From the NCBI GenBank assembly GCA_026874595.1, contig CM049310.1, positions 84,605,056-84,669,055 on the forward strand: DNA of 64,000 nt. The letters run 5' to 3'. Below are positions 23,642-33,914 of this stretch, one piece after another. Each line of letters starts with the position of its first letter. Position 1 is the stretch's first letter. A program made the position numbers and the translations under genes. The notes beneath the pieces were generated by a model, which worked only from the letters and a program-made list of their open reading frames with translations, was not told the DNA's origin and searched no databases. The DNA comes from Sipunculus nudus (lineage: Eukaryota; Annelida; Sipuncula; Golfingiida; Sipunculidae).

Positions 23642-23844
23642 AAATTAATACTCTTATAAACAAGAATATGGGCAGGTGACAGACACATTTGGGCAGGTGA
23701 AGTTTATCAACTAGCTGCCCAACTTGGCAGGTGAGAATAAAAGTCAATGTCTAACCCTGAAGACTCCTGCATCTCTGGCAATTAAGAAAGAAAAGGATCT
23801 TAACATAGCAGGCTTCTGACTTTAAAGTGGCCTATTCACTTACC
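23642..23844. repeat. GGGCAGGTG-type repeat fragment
   Basis: 23,665-23,755 (GGGCAGGTGACAG, ATCAACTAGCTGCCCAACTT, GGCAGGTGAGAATAA, TGTCTAACCCT) matches 50,555-50,625 closely. The palindromic part AGCTGCC..GGCAGGT suggests an element end. Full extent unknown. Confidence 0.45.
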
Positions 23845-24480
23845 TATTGAAAAAGATTTAATGTGATTTCTGGCTTCTTCTCTGTATATATTTATGATCT
23901 AAGGGTTTTTTTTGGTTCTGAAAAGCTCTTATAACACCTTTGTGACTTCAGGATGTATGAACTTGTTTAACATTCGAGTATTTGTAAACACAGCAATGTT
24001 GACAAATGGGAAAAATGTAACCTAAGGCCAAAAAAAATAAAAGGTATGGTTCTCAGGCACTGCCCTTATCAATTTTAAATGCCCGCATCAACAATTTTTT
24101 TTTATTTGCAATAGAAACTTACCAATTTTGAGCTGCATCCGCTTGGAAATTTCTTTCAAGAAGATAAAATCATACAATTTCCTTTGTTATGTAGTGCTTT
24201 AACTTGTTTAGCAAAATAAATCTGTTATTATCATTTGACATTTTTATCAAAACATACAAAAATATTAAAAATTAAAATCCGCCCGCCCACATTGATTTAT
24301 GAAAAACAGTGCCTGAGAACCATACTTTTTTTTTTATTTTAGCCTAAGGTGGTAGGTATGCAGATGTAGAAAGATCACTTGTTGCATAAAGTCATTTGTA
24401 AAGCTCTGGCTCATCTGACTTGCCGCCAGATGCCCCTGTTTTTATATTTTGGCAGGCCCTCACATTTTATAAACATGTTG
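23845..24480. repeat. Family J dispersed repeat, copy J2 (interrupted by I1)
   Basis: The left part 23,845-24,025 and right part 24,345-24,480 together align with J1 (17,390-17,725). The break falls exactly at the 3-bp duplication flanking element I1. Confidence 0.65.
24026..24344. mobile_element. Family I MITE, copy I1 (TAA target duplication)
   Basis: 319 bp with terminal inverted repeats of about 35 bp: left GGCCAAAAAAAATAAAAGG then TATGGTTCTCAGGCACTG, right CAGTGCCTGAGAACCATA then a T-rich stretch ending TTTTAGCC. It is flanked by TAA on both sides, while the unoccupied J1 copy has a single TGA there. A 3-bp TWA duplication with such ends fits PIF/Harbinger-type MITEs; the superfamily is inferred. 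No transposase is encoded. Confidence 0.8.
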
Positions 24481-25745
24481 ATATAATCAAAACAAGCAGC
24501 CTGCATGAGATGATATGCACGTTTTCTGGCCTAATTTTATTATGACAAATCCGGGACCAGCCCAATTTTCTCCCCTGAGCAAATTGTTTCCGTAACAATA
24601 ATCTTTAAATATTTGTTGTAATATTCTGTTAGAAGTTCATCCATGTACCATCTGTATATAGTAAGTTCACAGTTTGTTTTTTTCGCTGGACCTGAGATTT
24701 CTCGAATCCTTACATCTGAGCCTTAGAGCCAGGCCCTGGAGTCCAAGTCCTAAAAAAGGCTGACCCATGTACAGACTTAAATCCTGCATCACTGACAACT
24801 GTGCACTGTTAGTGGACATGCACATATTCTAGCCTCCAAATACCCTTACTCTATGGTAAAACCAAAGGTTCCAGTTTGAAGTCATAGGCTGGCCTTATAA
24901 TTATAATAACTAGGCCCAACAACACGTTGAGGCTGCAGTGACCAACTTTTACATGAACTCTCTCTTCAATAAATATTGCCAAATGAACAAGAACCATGCA
25001 AATACCTATATGTGTTTAAGTGATTAAATTCACTGAGGTAGGAAATGAATTTTGAATTTTCAATGTGTCACAAAATAAGGCATTAAGAAGATAATCAATA
25101 AAAGGTGGTTCTATACCTGTTAAAGCAATTATTGCTGGTTTCATTCTGGTAGGTTTTGTCCTAATAAAAAATGAGCCTTAAAAATTCAACTTCTTGTATG
25201 TTCTCAATTACGTCAAACTGAATTTCAATGAAGAATCTTGAAGGAAAATTGAAAATGGTGTTCTGAAAGCAACTACAGCTCCATGGTTGAATATGCTCAA
25301 ACTAGCAGACTGGTAAACTGCACAAAAACATAAATAAAAATAAATCAATATAGAAGATTCTTGACAACACAAAGAAACCAAAGTACATGCTCCCCCAGAC
25401 ACCCAAACATCCTTTGCCCCGGTGAAAAGCACACAATTGTGGCAGAATAATTTCTAGAGTTAATAAAGCAAGTCTCTCTGAGGAGTCCAGAGTAACAGGG
25501 CTTCCTCTGTTGAGGTCTTTCCATGAAATGAAACCAAGAAAATGCCATCTCTTTCATGCACAAGCAATGGTGAAACTAAAGCTGGACATTTTTTTTTATG
25601 TTAATTACATCTGCTCCGTTGTAACAAAAATTTGTGTCAAAAATAATTTGCATTAGCAGACAAACATGAATCCTTAAGGACCGTCATAAAATGTGCTAAT
25701 TATTAATATTCTGCAAAAAAAAAAAATGATAAAAAAACTGAAAAA
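24481..25745. other. Non-coding stretch, nothing recognised
   Basis: No splice-flanked open frame. CTAGGCCCAACAACACGTTG at 24,908 could be another diverged CTAG-type element end, but no partner was seen. Minus-strand frames at 25,208-25,563 overlap one another and lack domains. Confidence 0.35.
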
Positions 25746-26966
25746 CAAGTGGCCCATGGGCCATGCTGCTCAGCTGAAATCAAGGAACCTTGAACAATGG
25801 GTACATCATGCCAATAAACCTTAGATATCGGTTACAGTGACCTTATTAGACATCCAGCAGCTACCATCTGTGCCCATCTGACTATAAGAGTGTTAAAATA
25901 ATGTTCTTACACACAGCTTGCAGAACATTATTTCAGGTTTCAAAGAAATTTTTACCGGAACCTCCCTCATTCTTGCTCAAAGTAGAAGTTTCTGGGTCCA
26001 ACTGTGATCAAACATGCAAATCTGTCCTATAGGGTGCTCAAATCATGTCCTTTCATATATCTTGCAGAATATAGGAATTTTGACCTAGTTTCAGGTTTCC
26101 AAGGAGATTTGCCTAGGACCTCCCTGGGTGTACAGGTGGCAGATTTTAGGTCTAACTGTTACAGTTTGTGCCCTATAATCAGCCAGGCTGCTTCATTTGA
26201 AGGTCTCGATTTTTTAAAGCTCTTTGGCTTTTTCCCTATAAAATTTCAGAAAATGCAGTTAAAAAAAATAAACAAGATCCGATAGTTTTTCAGATGACTG
26301 TTTATTTGCAAAAAATTTGGTGATGCTAGCTCCTGCCGTTTTTGAGATAGCCATGGTTAACGTACAGACGACGCACACCGCAGGACCCACAACGCTGCAC
26401 CATTGCATAAGCTCACAGGTTCGCTAAAAAATGTATACAAAAAGTTACAAGATACAGGTGGCGCCACTAGTCGGAAGGAACTACTTAAACACTAGATCCA
26501 AATGCATGCAAAGAATCATGGCCACCAATGCAAAGTTATTCAGATACTGGAGCTTTTGTATCAAATTTTTAATTATTATTTTTTTTGGGGGGGGGGGGTT
26601 ACAAGCCCCTTTACATGGAGGATATAGACCTAATTTCAGGTGTCCAAGGAGATTTTTCATGGATCTCCCTGGATGTCAAGTAAGAAGATTCTAGGTCCAA
26701 CAGTTACTATTTGTGCCCTGTAAATGGATGACCGCTTCATTTGTCTCAAAAATAAGAGAAAACTGTGTAAAAAAAATTAGCAAAATACAGCTAGGCTACC
26801 AGTCTGCACAAGCCAATGACACACTCCATGATCAATATGCATGCAAAGAATCAAGTTAGAAGTTTCTAGGTCTAACAGTTAGGAATTGTGCACTGTTAAT
26901 AGGCAAATGGACAGCTGGCCTGACAAAGAGTGATCGCTATAGCTAAGATGACTTTCAGTCGAGCTA
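25746..26966 (-). mobile_element. Family C element C3, with a D-type tail inside
   Basis: The left end is CAAGTGGCCCATGGGCCATG then CTGCTCAGCTG. The right end is the C tail ATCGCTATAGCTAAGATGAC...GAGCTA, with several bases lost from the hairpin. Diverged C units lie inside, one with GGTGGCGCCACT at 26,457 and CAGATAC at 26,541. At 26,300-26,430 it holds a D-type segment ending GCATAAGCTCACAGGTTCGC. A G12 run sits at 26,587-26,598. An old, internally rearranged copy. Confidence 0.6.
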
Positions 26967-28097
26967 AAAACAATTCTCTCAAAGAATTAAAATCAAAACA
27001 AGAGAACATATGCTAAATGTGTGTGTGTATTCTTCATTTAAACTAGATCAGTAGATGTGTCGGAACGACACGAATGCCCCCGCCTGGGGCAAATTAGAAA
27101 CATTTGTAAAATTTTGAAAAATTGTTTAAGTTCAGGAGGTGTCGTATGGTCAAAAGTAGGTCAACAAGGCCAAAATGCAAACTCCATCTGTAACGGGCCA
27201 TTATCAAGCAACACACCAAAAATCATGCCAGTATATGCAAGCATTGTAAAAAAAAGTCCATACATGTGCATTTTCCATAAAAATTTCTGTCTTTCATGAA
27301 ATTTTCTATGTTTAGGAGCCGTAAAACAAAAGTAGGTCAACCGAGACGAAACGCGAACTCGATCTGTAACTGTCATTATCTGCCCACACATAAAAAATCA
27401 GGGTGGTATCTGCAGGCAATGAGGAAAAAAAGTCAGTACATATGCATTTGTTATGAAAATGTCTATTTTTCATGAAACTTTCTATGTTCAGGAGCAGTCA
27501 AATGTTCAAAAGTAGGTCAACTGGGACAAAACAAGAACTCGATCTGTGATTGGTCATTATCTGCCTACATACCAAAAATCAGGCCCGTATCTGCAGGCAC
27601 TGCGAAAAAAAGTCCATACATGTGCACTTTTTTATGAAATTTTCTATGTTAGAGCACCGTTTAACGGTCAAAAGTAGGTCAACTGGGACAAAACGTGAAC
27701 TCGATCTGTAACTGGTCATTATCTGCCCACACACCAAAAATCAGGCCAATATCTGCAGGTATTGCGAAGAAAAGTCTGTACAAGTGTATTTGTCATGAAA
27801 ATTTATATTTTACATGACATTTTCTATGTTCAGGAGCCGTTAAACAGTCAAAAGTAGGTCAACTGGGACGAAACACGAACTCGATCTGTAACTGGTCAAT
27901 ATCTGCCCACACACCAAAAATCAGGCCAATATCTGCAGGCACTGCGAAAAAAAGTCTGTACATGTGTATTTGTCTTGAAATTTCATATTTTTCATGAAAT
28001 TTTCTATGTTCAGGAGCCATAAAACGGTCAAAAGTAGGTCAACTGAGATGAAACGCAAACTCGATCTGTAACTGGTCTATATCTGCCCACACACCAA

Positions 28098-31000
28098 CAA
28101 GGGACCTATGGGTCACGGCGCTCAGCTGTTATATAAGATAAAAAAATATGATTTTGAAATGAGGCACATGCTGGTTTTGTGTGGAAACTAGATATTTCTT
28201 GGCACCGCAGGTGCCATAGTATCCCCAGACAATTAATCCCCCCCCCTTTAAGAATAGGCCCCCAATCTTCAGCAACAATTAATATCAGACCACACTCATA
28301 GAAAAGGTCATTCTCATAGAAAAGGTCATGATCCAAATTTCAATATACATCATCCCCTAACCCATGTCTATGTATATGCAAGAAATCTGTCCATTAGTTT
28401 TTTACTTATAATGCTCACAATACTGTTAAGTGGCAATGATGGGGTATTAAACGGCACGAAAACAAGTAAAAGAATAACAGGTGGCACCACCTGTTTCCCG
28501 TACATGACAACACTATCCAAGATCTTCGTTCAAGTTGATTTTTGGACCAATCAATGCATCCCTTATTGAGAAATTAATGATTTTGTGTGATTTTCACCAT
28601 ATATGGCAATATTCAAGGTCAAGGCCACTCATTGGAAAGGTCATGACCCCTATTCAAATAAACATTATCCTATATCCCATATCCATGTATATGCATAATA
28701 TGAAAGAAATTTGTCCATTAGTTTTTGACTTATAATGCTCACAGTACTGATAAATGGCAATGATGGGGTATTAAACGGCACAAAACAAGTAAAAGAATAA
28801 CAGGTGGCGCCACCTGTTTCCGGTACATGACAATACTTTCCAAGATCTTCGAACATGATGATTTTTGGACCAATGCATGCATCCCTTATTAAGATATTAA
28901 TGATTTTGTGTAATTTTCACCATATATGGCAATTTTTCAAGGTCAAGGCCACTCTAATAGGAAAGGTCATGACCCCAATTTATATATACATCATCCCATA
29001 ACCCATGTCTATGTATATGCATAATATGAAAGAAATCTGTCCATTAGTTTTTGACTTATAATGCTCACAGGTTATAAATGTACTGTTAAGTGGCAATGAT
29101 GGGGTAATAAACGGCACGAAAACAAGTAAAAGAATAACAGGTGGCGCCACCTGTTTCCGGTACATGACATTACTATCCAAGATCTTCGGTCAAGTTTATT
29201 TTTGGACCAATGCATGCATCCCTTATTGAGAAATTAATGATTTTGTGTGATTTTCACCCTATATGGCAATATTCAAGGTCAAGGCCACTCTCATAGGAAA
29301 GGTCATGACCCCAATTTAAATAAACATCATCCCATAACCCATATCTATGTATTTGCATAATATGAAAGAAATCTGTCCATTAGTTTTTGACTTATAATGC
29401 TCACAGTACTGTCAAGTAGCAATTTTGGGGATGTTAAACGGCATGAAAACAAGTAAAGAATAATAGGTGGCGCCACCAGTTTCTGGAACATGACAACCCT
29501 ATCCATGATCTTCGATCAACTTGATTTTGGGATCAATCCATGCAAGTTTTCTTAAGATATTTAAGAAATTGTGTGATTTTCCCCAAAATTGAAACTATTC
29601 AAGGTCAAGGTCACTCTCTTAGTTGAGGTCATGACCTCATTTTAAATAGGCGTCGTCCTCTCACCCATATCTATACATATACCAAGTTTGGTAAGGATCT
29701 GTGAAATATTTTTTGAGTTATTGTGTCCAAAAGAAATCTCTGCGGCGGCGGCGCGACCGTGCCTAAACCATAGTATCTCCAGACTATGTCTGGCGATACA
29801 ATAAATATAAGCTGTATTATGAGTTGTTAGTGTTAAGCTTATGTATGATTTTGATAGTTTCTTTGGAGACAGGGAAGAGATTGATTTCATTTATTTTATT
29901 AACAAATGGAGTGCCACTGTCATACAGATTTTGACTTGGCCATATAACTGATAAGCAGCACATATGAGATAAAAGTTTAACTATTTATTAAAATTTAATA
30001 ACAAATATTGTGCCAAATATAATTTTTATTAAAAATAATAAGAGAATCATATGATTTTTTTAATAAAATATAAATGAAATGATTATTAAAATAATATTAT
30101 AGAATATATTCATGAATGCATTCATGAATACATTTTGAAAGTATTTGCACTGGTATTCAAATACTTTCACTTTTACCTGAATTCCCATTCTTATGCAAGA
30201 AATTTTATAATGGCATGTCTGGTATTTATTCAGTTTTAGCCAAACAATGATGTTGAGAATCCAGAATATAAACAAAGGACCCATGGGTCACGACAACCAG
30301 CTTAAGTTTGAAATTTTTGCAAATGCAAAATATGAAAAATATTCTATTGTAATGTTTTTTATTTATATAAGCATATGAGAAGCTAAGAGGAAAGGGCCCT
30401 CCTACTTGTTTATAGTAAAGTTCTCAATATATGATTGCAAACTAATACTCTGACAAGACTGTCATGAAGAAAAACAGTAAAAGTTTTGAGATACTGTGAT
30501 GCATATGAAAAATTTGCAGATGGACAGGCAAGTGGACTGAATGGACTAATACCTTCATTTCACTTTCAAGGGAATAATGCATTTAAGTTTATATATAACA
30601 ACATGGCATCTACAAAATTATTCCTTGAATCCCTATTAAAACGTTTTGCACATTGGAGTTTTCAGTACATGCTTAATTTTATTCACCGAAATAAAATTAA
30701 AGATTCAGTACATTTGATAAAATAAAAACATCTTTTCAAATAAAGTATACACACTGTTGGTTGAATGAGGGACAAACAATATAATTATGCTAATTACAAT
30801 CTCAGCTAAAATTAATTACTGGAATTAATAGTCAATTTCACACCTGGTGAAGTTTTACTCTTCTGAAATAAAGCATTATTTATCTGATGAACATCCACAC
30901 TTTCATAGCAATACATCACTTTGTGGACACAATTAAATGTGCACTTTAATCATTGTAACCCTGGTGGTACAATACAAAATCTAAAATGTAGCATGTCCAA

Positions 31001-31654
31001 GAATAAAATAAAATACAGAAAATTATAACATTCATCTAGTTTATGCACCAGCTGGGGGGGGGGGGGGGGGGGAGGTGCAGGGCAGAGGTGCCAAAGTTGG
31101 ACAAAATTTAAGGTATTGATTTTTTATTTATGCTAATAACTTGAACAATTTGCAAAATTCAGATCTAATTTTGGGTAAACAATTGAATCTTGATTAAATA
31201 AAGTTATATTCCTGAAAAAAAAGTCTCCAGCTTTAGCAATTCTCATGTTAAGTGAGCAAATATATTTCCTGATTTTTTAAAAATTGCATTATATTTGGGC
31301 CTATAACTTCAAAATAATACCCAATACTGACCTAATTTTTGGTATGTGCACAGAAAATGTATGGAAGAATGTGAATCTGATCAAAAACAGATCAGTGGTT
31401 TTGATATTAGGCAGCCTTGAAGTGTAACAATGGCTTTTTTAAGGAAAACAGAGGTTTTTCCTTAATATCTCAAAGGAACGAAGTTCTAATGACCCAATTT
31501 TTGGTATGGTAGGAGATTTTGGGGACATCTAATGGTATGCAGAATTTTGGATTCGTAGGTCCAACAGTTTTAAAACGTGCCCTGTTAACGGACGGACGGA
31601 CGACGGACAAAGGACCACGACTATAGCTCAGATGACTTATAGTCAGCTGAGCTA
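28098..31654 (-). mobile_element. Family F/G element F/G1, inserted in E and itself interrupted by B2
   Basis: The left end is CAAGGGACCTATGGGTCACG then GCGCTCAGCTG. The right end is an ACGG tract and the C-type hairpin (outer TAGCTCAG/CTGAGCTA, inner TGACT/AGTCA, loop TAT). The left kilobase, with B2 removed, is collinear with 38,104-38,665. At 30,273 a second left end (CAAAGGACCCATGGGTCACG) begins, so a second copy entered and supplied the G core (31,080-31,590) and the tail. A 24-bp perfect palindrome (half-site TATTCATGAATG) is at 30,107-30,130, and GAAAGTATTTG/CAAATACTTTC arms follow. A G19 run is at 31,054-31,072. Confidence 0.75.
28188..29799 (-). mobile_element. Family B element B2, inserted in F/G1
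   Basis: Same ends as B1: CTAGATATTTCT, hairpin TGGCACC/GGTGCCA and a C-run on the left; ATAGTATC, CCAGAC, GTCTGG, CGATAC on the right. Core units carry palindromes at 28,803, 29,140 and 29,466 (exact) and 28,481 (variant). GAGATAT-like words follow 88 bp after 28,803 and 29,140. Flanks compared with the uninterrupted copy at 38,190 show insertion at AA/TAAATAT with at most 2 bp duplicated, consistent with Helitron A-T insertion. GC-rich CGGCGGCGGCG lies before the right end. Confidence 0.85.
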
Positions 31655-32610
31655 AAAATCAGGCCAATATCTGCAGGCATTGCGAAAAAAAGTCCGTACA
31701 TGTGTATTTGTCATGAAAATTTCTATTTTTCATGAAATTTTCTAAGTTTAGGAGCCGTTTAACGGTCAAAAGTAGGTCAACCAGGACAAAACGTGAACTC
31801 GATCTGTAATTGGACTATATCTGCCCACACACCAAAAATCAGGCCAATATCTGCAGGCATTGCGAAAAAAAATCCGTACATGTGTATCTGTCATGAAAAT
31901 TTCTATTTTTCATGAAATTTTCTAAGTTAAGGAGGCGTAAAACGTTCAAAAGTAGGTCAACCAGGACAAACGCGAACTCGATCTGTAACTAGTCATTATC
32001 TGCCCACACACCAAAATTCAGGCCAATATCTGCAGGAATTGCGAAAAAAAGTCTGTACATGTGTATTTGTCATGATAATTCTTATTTTTCATGAAATTTT
32101 CTAAGTTTAGGAGCCGTAAAACGGTCAAAAGTAGGTCAACCGGGACGAAACGCGAACTCGATCTGTAACTGGTCTATATCTGCCCACACACCAAAAATCA
32201 GGCCAATATCTGCAGGCATTGCGAACAAAAGTTCGTACATGTGTATTTGTCATGAAAATTTCTATTTTTCATGAAATTTTCTAAGTTTAGGAGCCGTTAA
32301 ACGGTCAAAAGTAGGTCAACCAGGACAAAACGTGAACTCGATCTGTAATTGGACTATATCTGCCAACACACCAAAAATCAAGCCAATATCTGCAGGCTTG
32401 AGAAAAAAAGTCCGTACATGTGTATTTGTCATGAAAATTTCTATTTTTCATGAAATTTTCTAAGTTTAGGAGCCGTAAAATGGTCAAAAGAAGGTCAACC
32501 GGGACGAAACGTGAACTAGATCTGAAACTGGTCTATATCTGCCAACACACCAAAAATCAGGCCAATATCTGCAGGCATTGCGAAAAAAAGTCCGTACAAC
32601 TGTTTGATTT

Positions 32611-32740
32611 CGGAAGGACGGAAGGACAGAATGACGGACATGGGTAAAACTATATGCCCCAGCCACTTTGTGGCCCGGAAGGACGGAAGGACGGAATGAC
32701 GGACATGGGTAAAACTATATGCCCCAGCCACTTTGTGGCG
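32611..32740. repeat. 65-bp tandem duplication at the right end of E
   Basis: The segment starting CGGAAGGACGGAAGGAC and ending CAGCCACTTTGTGGC occurs twice with period 65 (32,611 and 32,676). Only the second copy carries the closing GGGGGCATA. It duplicates the ACGG-type tract together with half of the terminal hairpin. Confidence 0.9.
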
Positions 32741-32792
32741 GGGGCATAAAAAACTCAAATCTGTCAAAGTGCTGCAAACAATTGCTTATACA

Positions 32793-33080
32793 ACTAGAAA
32801 TCTGCATTCTTAGGATTGCAAGCCTCCATCCTATTGTGGGATGCTTCCAAAAGTAAACCACTGTGCATTCACTTATTCAGCCAATATTACAAGGTTCATT
32901 CATGCATAAGTGACTATACTTTGTCAATATTCATTGATGACATCCCTGAAACCAGATCATGTGCCAAATCCACACCAAAATCTAATTGTTTCTTCATTGG
33001 CCCATCCTCAAAATGCCCTGAAATTTCATGAGATTTCATTCATGATTGGGTAAGTTATGTTGTGAATAAACCCACTAAGG
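32793..33080 (-). mobile_element. Family L element, copy L2
   Basis: Begins CTAGAAATCTGCATTCTTAG and stays alignable with L1 (15,064) for about 280 bp, without the G-run of L1. On the minus strand it ends in CTAG followed by TTG. The right boundary is not defined. Short plus-strand frames in it are repeat-derived. Confidence 0.5.
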
Positions 33081-33578
33081 CGGATGAACACATCACTTAA
33101 CCACTAGAAGTGAAAGCTTTCTCATTTATTACACAACCAAAAAGAAAGTTCTGATATGGAACCTCCAGGCTATATAAGAAAGTTAAATTTGTGCAACTGT
33201 TTTTTATTCTCTCACAAATTACTTGTAGAGGAGTTACCAACTTAATGACCATGTGTCTGGCTTTTACAAATCTAGCAGCTTCATATCAGATCCAGTAAAT
33301 CGCGGACTGCAGTAGCCAGCAAACATTTACTTCTTATTAGTCAAGTCTCGATTTAAAGAGGACTTCTGTACCACACAGAAAACAAGCCTAGCTCTCTTAT
33401 CATGAATAGGAAATTATATTATCAAGCCAGGAGTCATGAATAACCCTCTGTGACATTTGAAAACTTGAGATGACCAGACGTCAGGATGCTGAACAAAGAC
33501 ACACACCTATAAATAACTGAAAGCTGAGCTAAAAGATTAAAGATGTGGTCAAAGACCTCTACCAGGTCTGATCATTAA
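33081..33578. other. Non-coding stretch, nothing recognised
   Basis: No repeat or exon. GCTGAGCTAAAA at 33,523-33,534 resembles a C tail but has no hairpin partner. Confidence 0.4.
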
Positions 33579-33914
33579 GGCCAAAAAAAAAAAATAAAAG
33601 GTATGCTTCTCAGGCACCGACCGCGTCAATTTTAATCCCCTGCATCAAAAATTTTTATTTTGATTTTCAATAGAAACTTTCCAATTTTGAGCTCCAGTCG
33701 CTCGATTTCTTTACAGAAGATAAATCATACAATTTTGATCAAATTTATTTTGTTATGCAGTGCTTTTACTTGTTCAGCAAAATAAATCTGTTATTTTCAT
33801 GATTTTCCTTATCATTTGACATTTTTATCGAAACACACATAAAAATTAAAAATAAAAAACGCCCGTATAGATTTCTGAAAAATGTGCCTGAGAACCAAAC
33901 CTTGTTTTAAAGCC
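33579..33914. mobile_element. Family I MITE, copy I2
   Basis: Left GGCCAAAAAAAAAAAATAAA then GGTATGCTTCTCAGGCACCG, right GTGCCTGAGAACCAAACCTT then GTTTTAAAGCC, with the interior alignable to I1 (TAGAAACTTTCCAATTTTGA, TATTTTGTTATGCAGTGCTT). Length 336 bp. The left flank is TAA and the right is ATA, so the duplication is no longer exact. Confidence 0.75.

Larger units (their letters stand above)
27043..32748 (-). mobile_element. Family E element with 180-bp tandem core, split by a nested insertion
   Basis: The left end is CTAGATCAGTAGAT, then the hairpin GTGTCG-GAA-CGACAC, then ATGCCCCCGCC. The right end is TATGCCCC-A-GCCAC-TTT-GTGGC-G-GGGGCATA followed by A6. ATGCCCCCGCC/GGCGGGGGCAT is an 11-bp subterminal inverted repeat. 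Between are units of 180 bp (starts at 31,661, 31,841, 32,020, 32,200, 32,380, 32,559 in the right half). The left half (27,100-28,097) breaks inside a unit and the right half (31,655 on) resumes at the same base, so 28,098-31,654 is an insertion. Units contain CATGAAAA/TTTTCATG inverted arms. No coding capacity. Confidence 0.8.
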
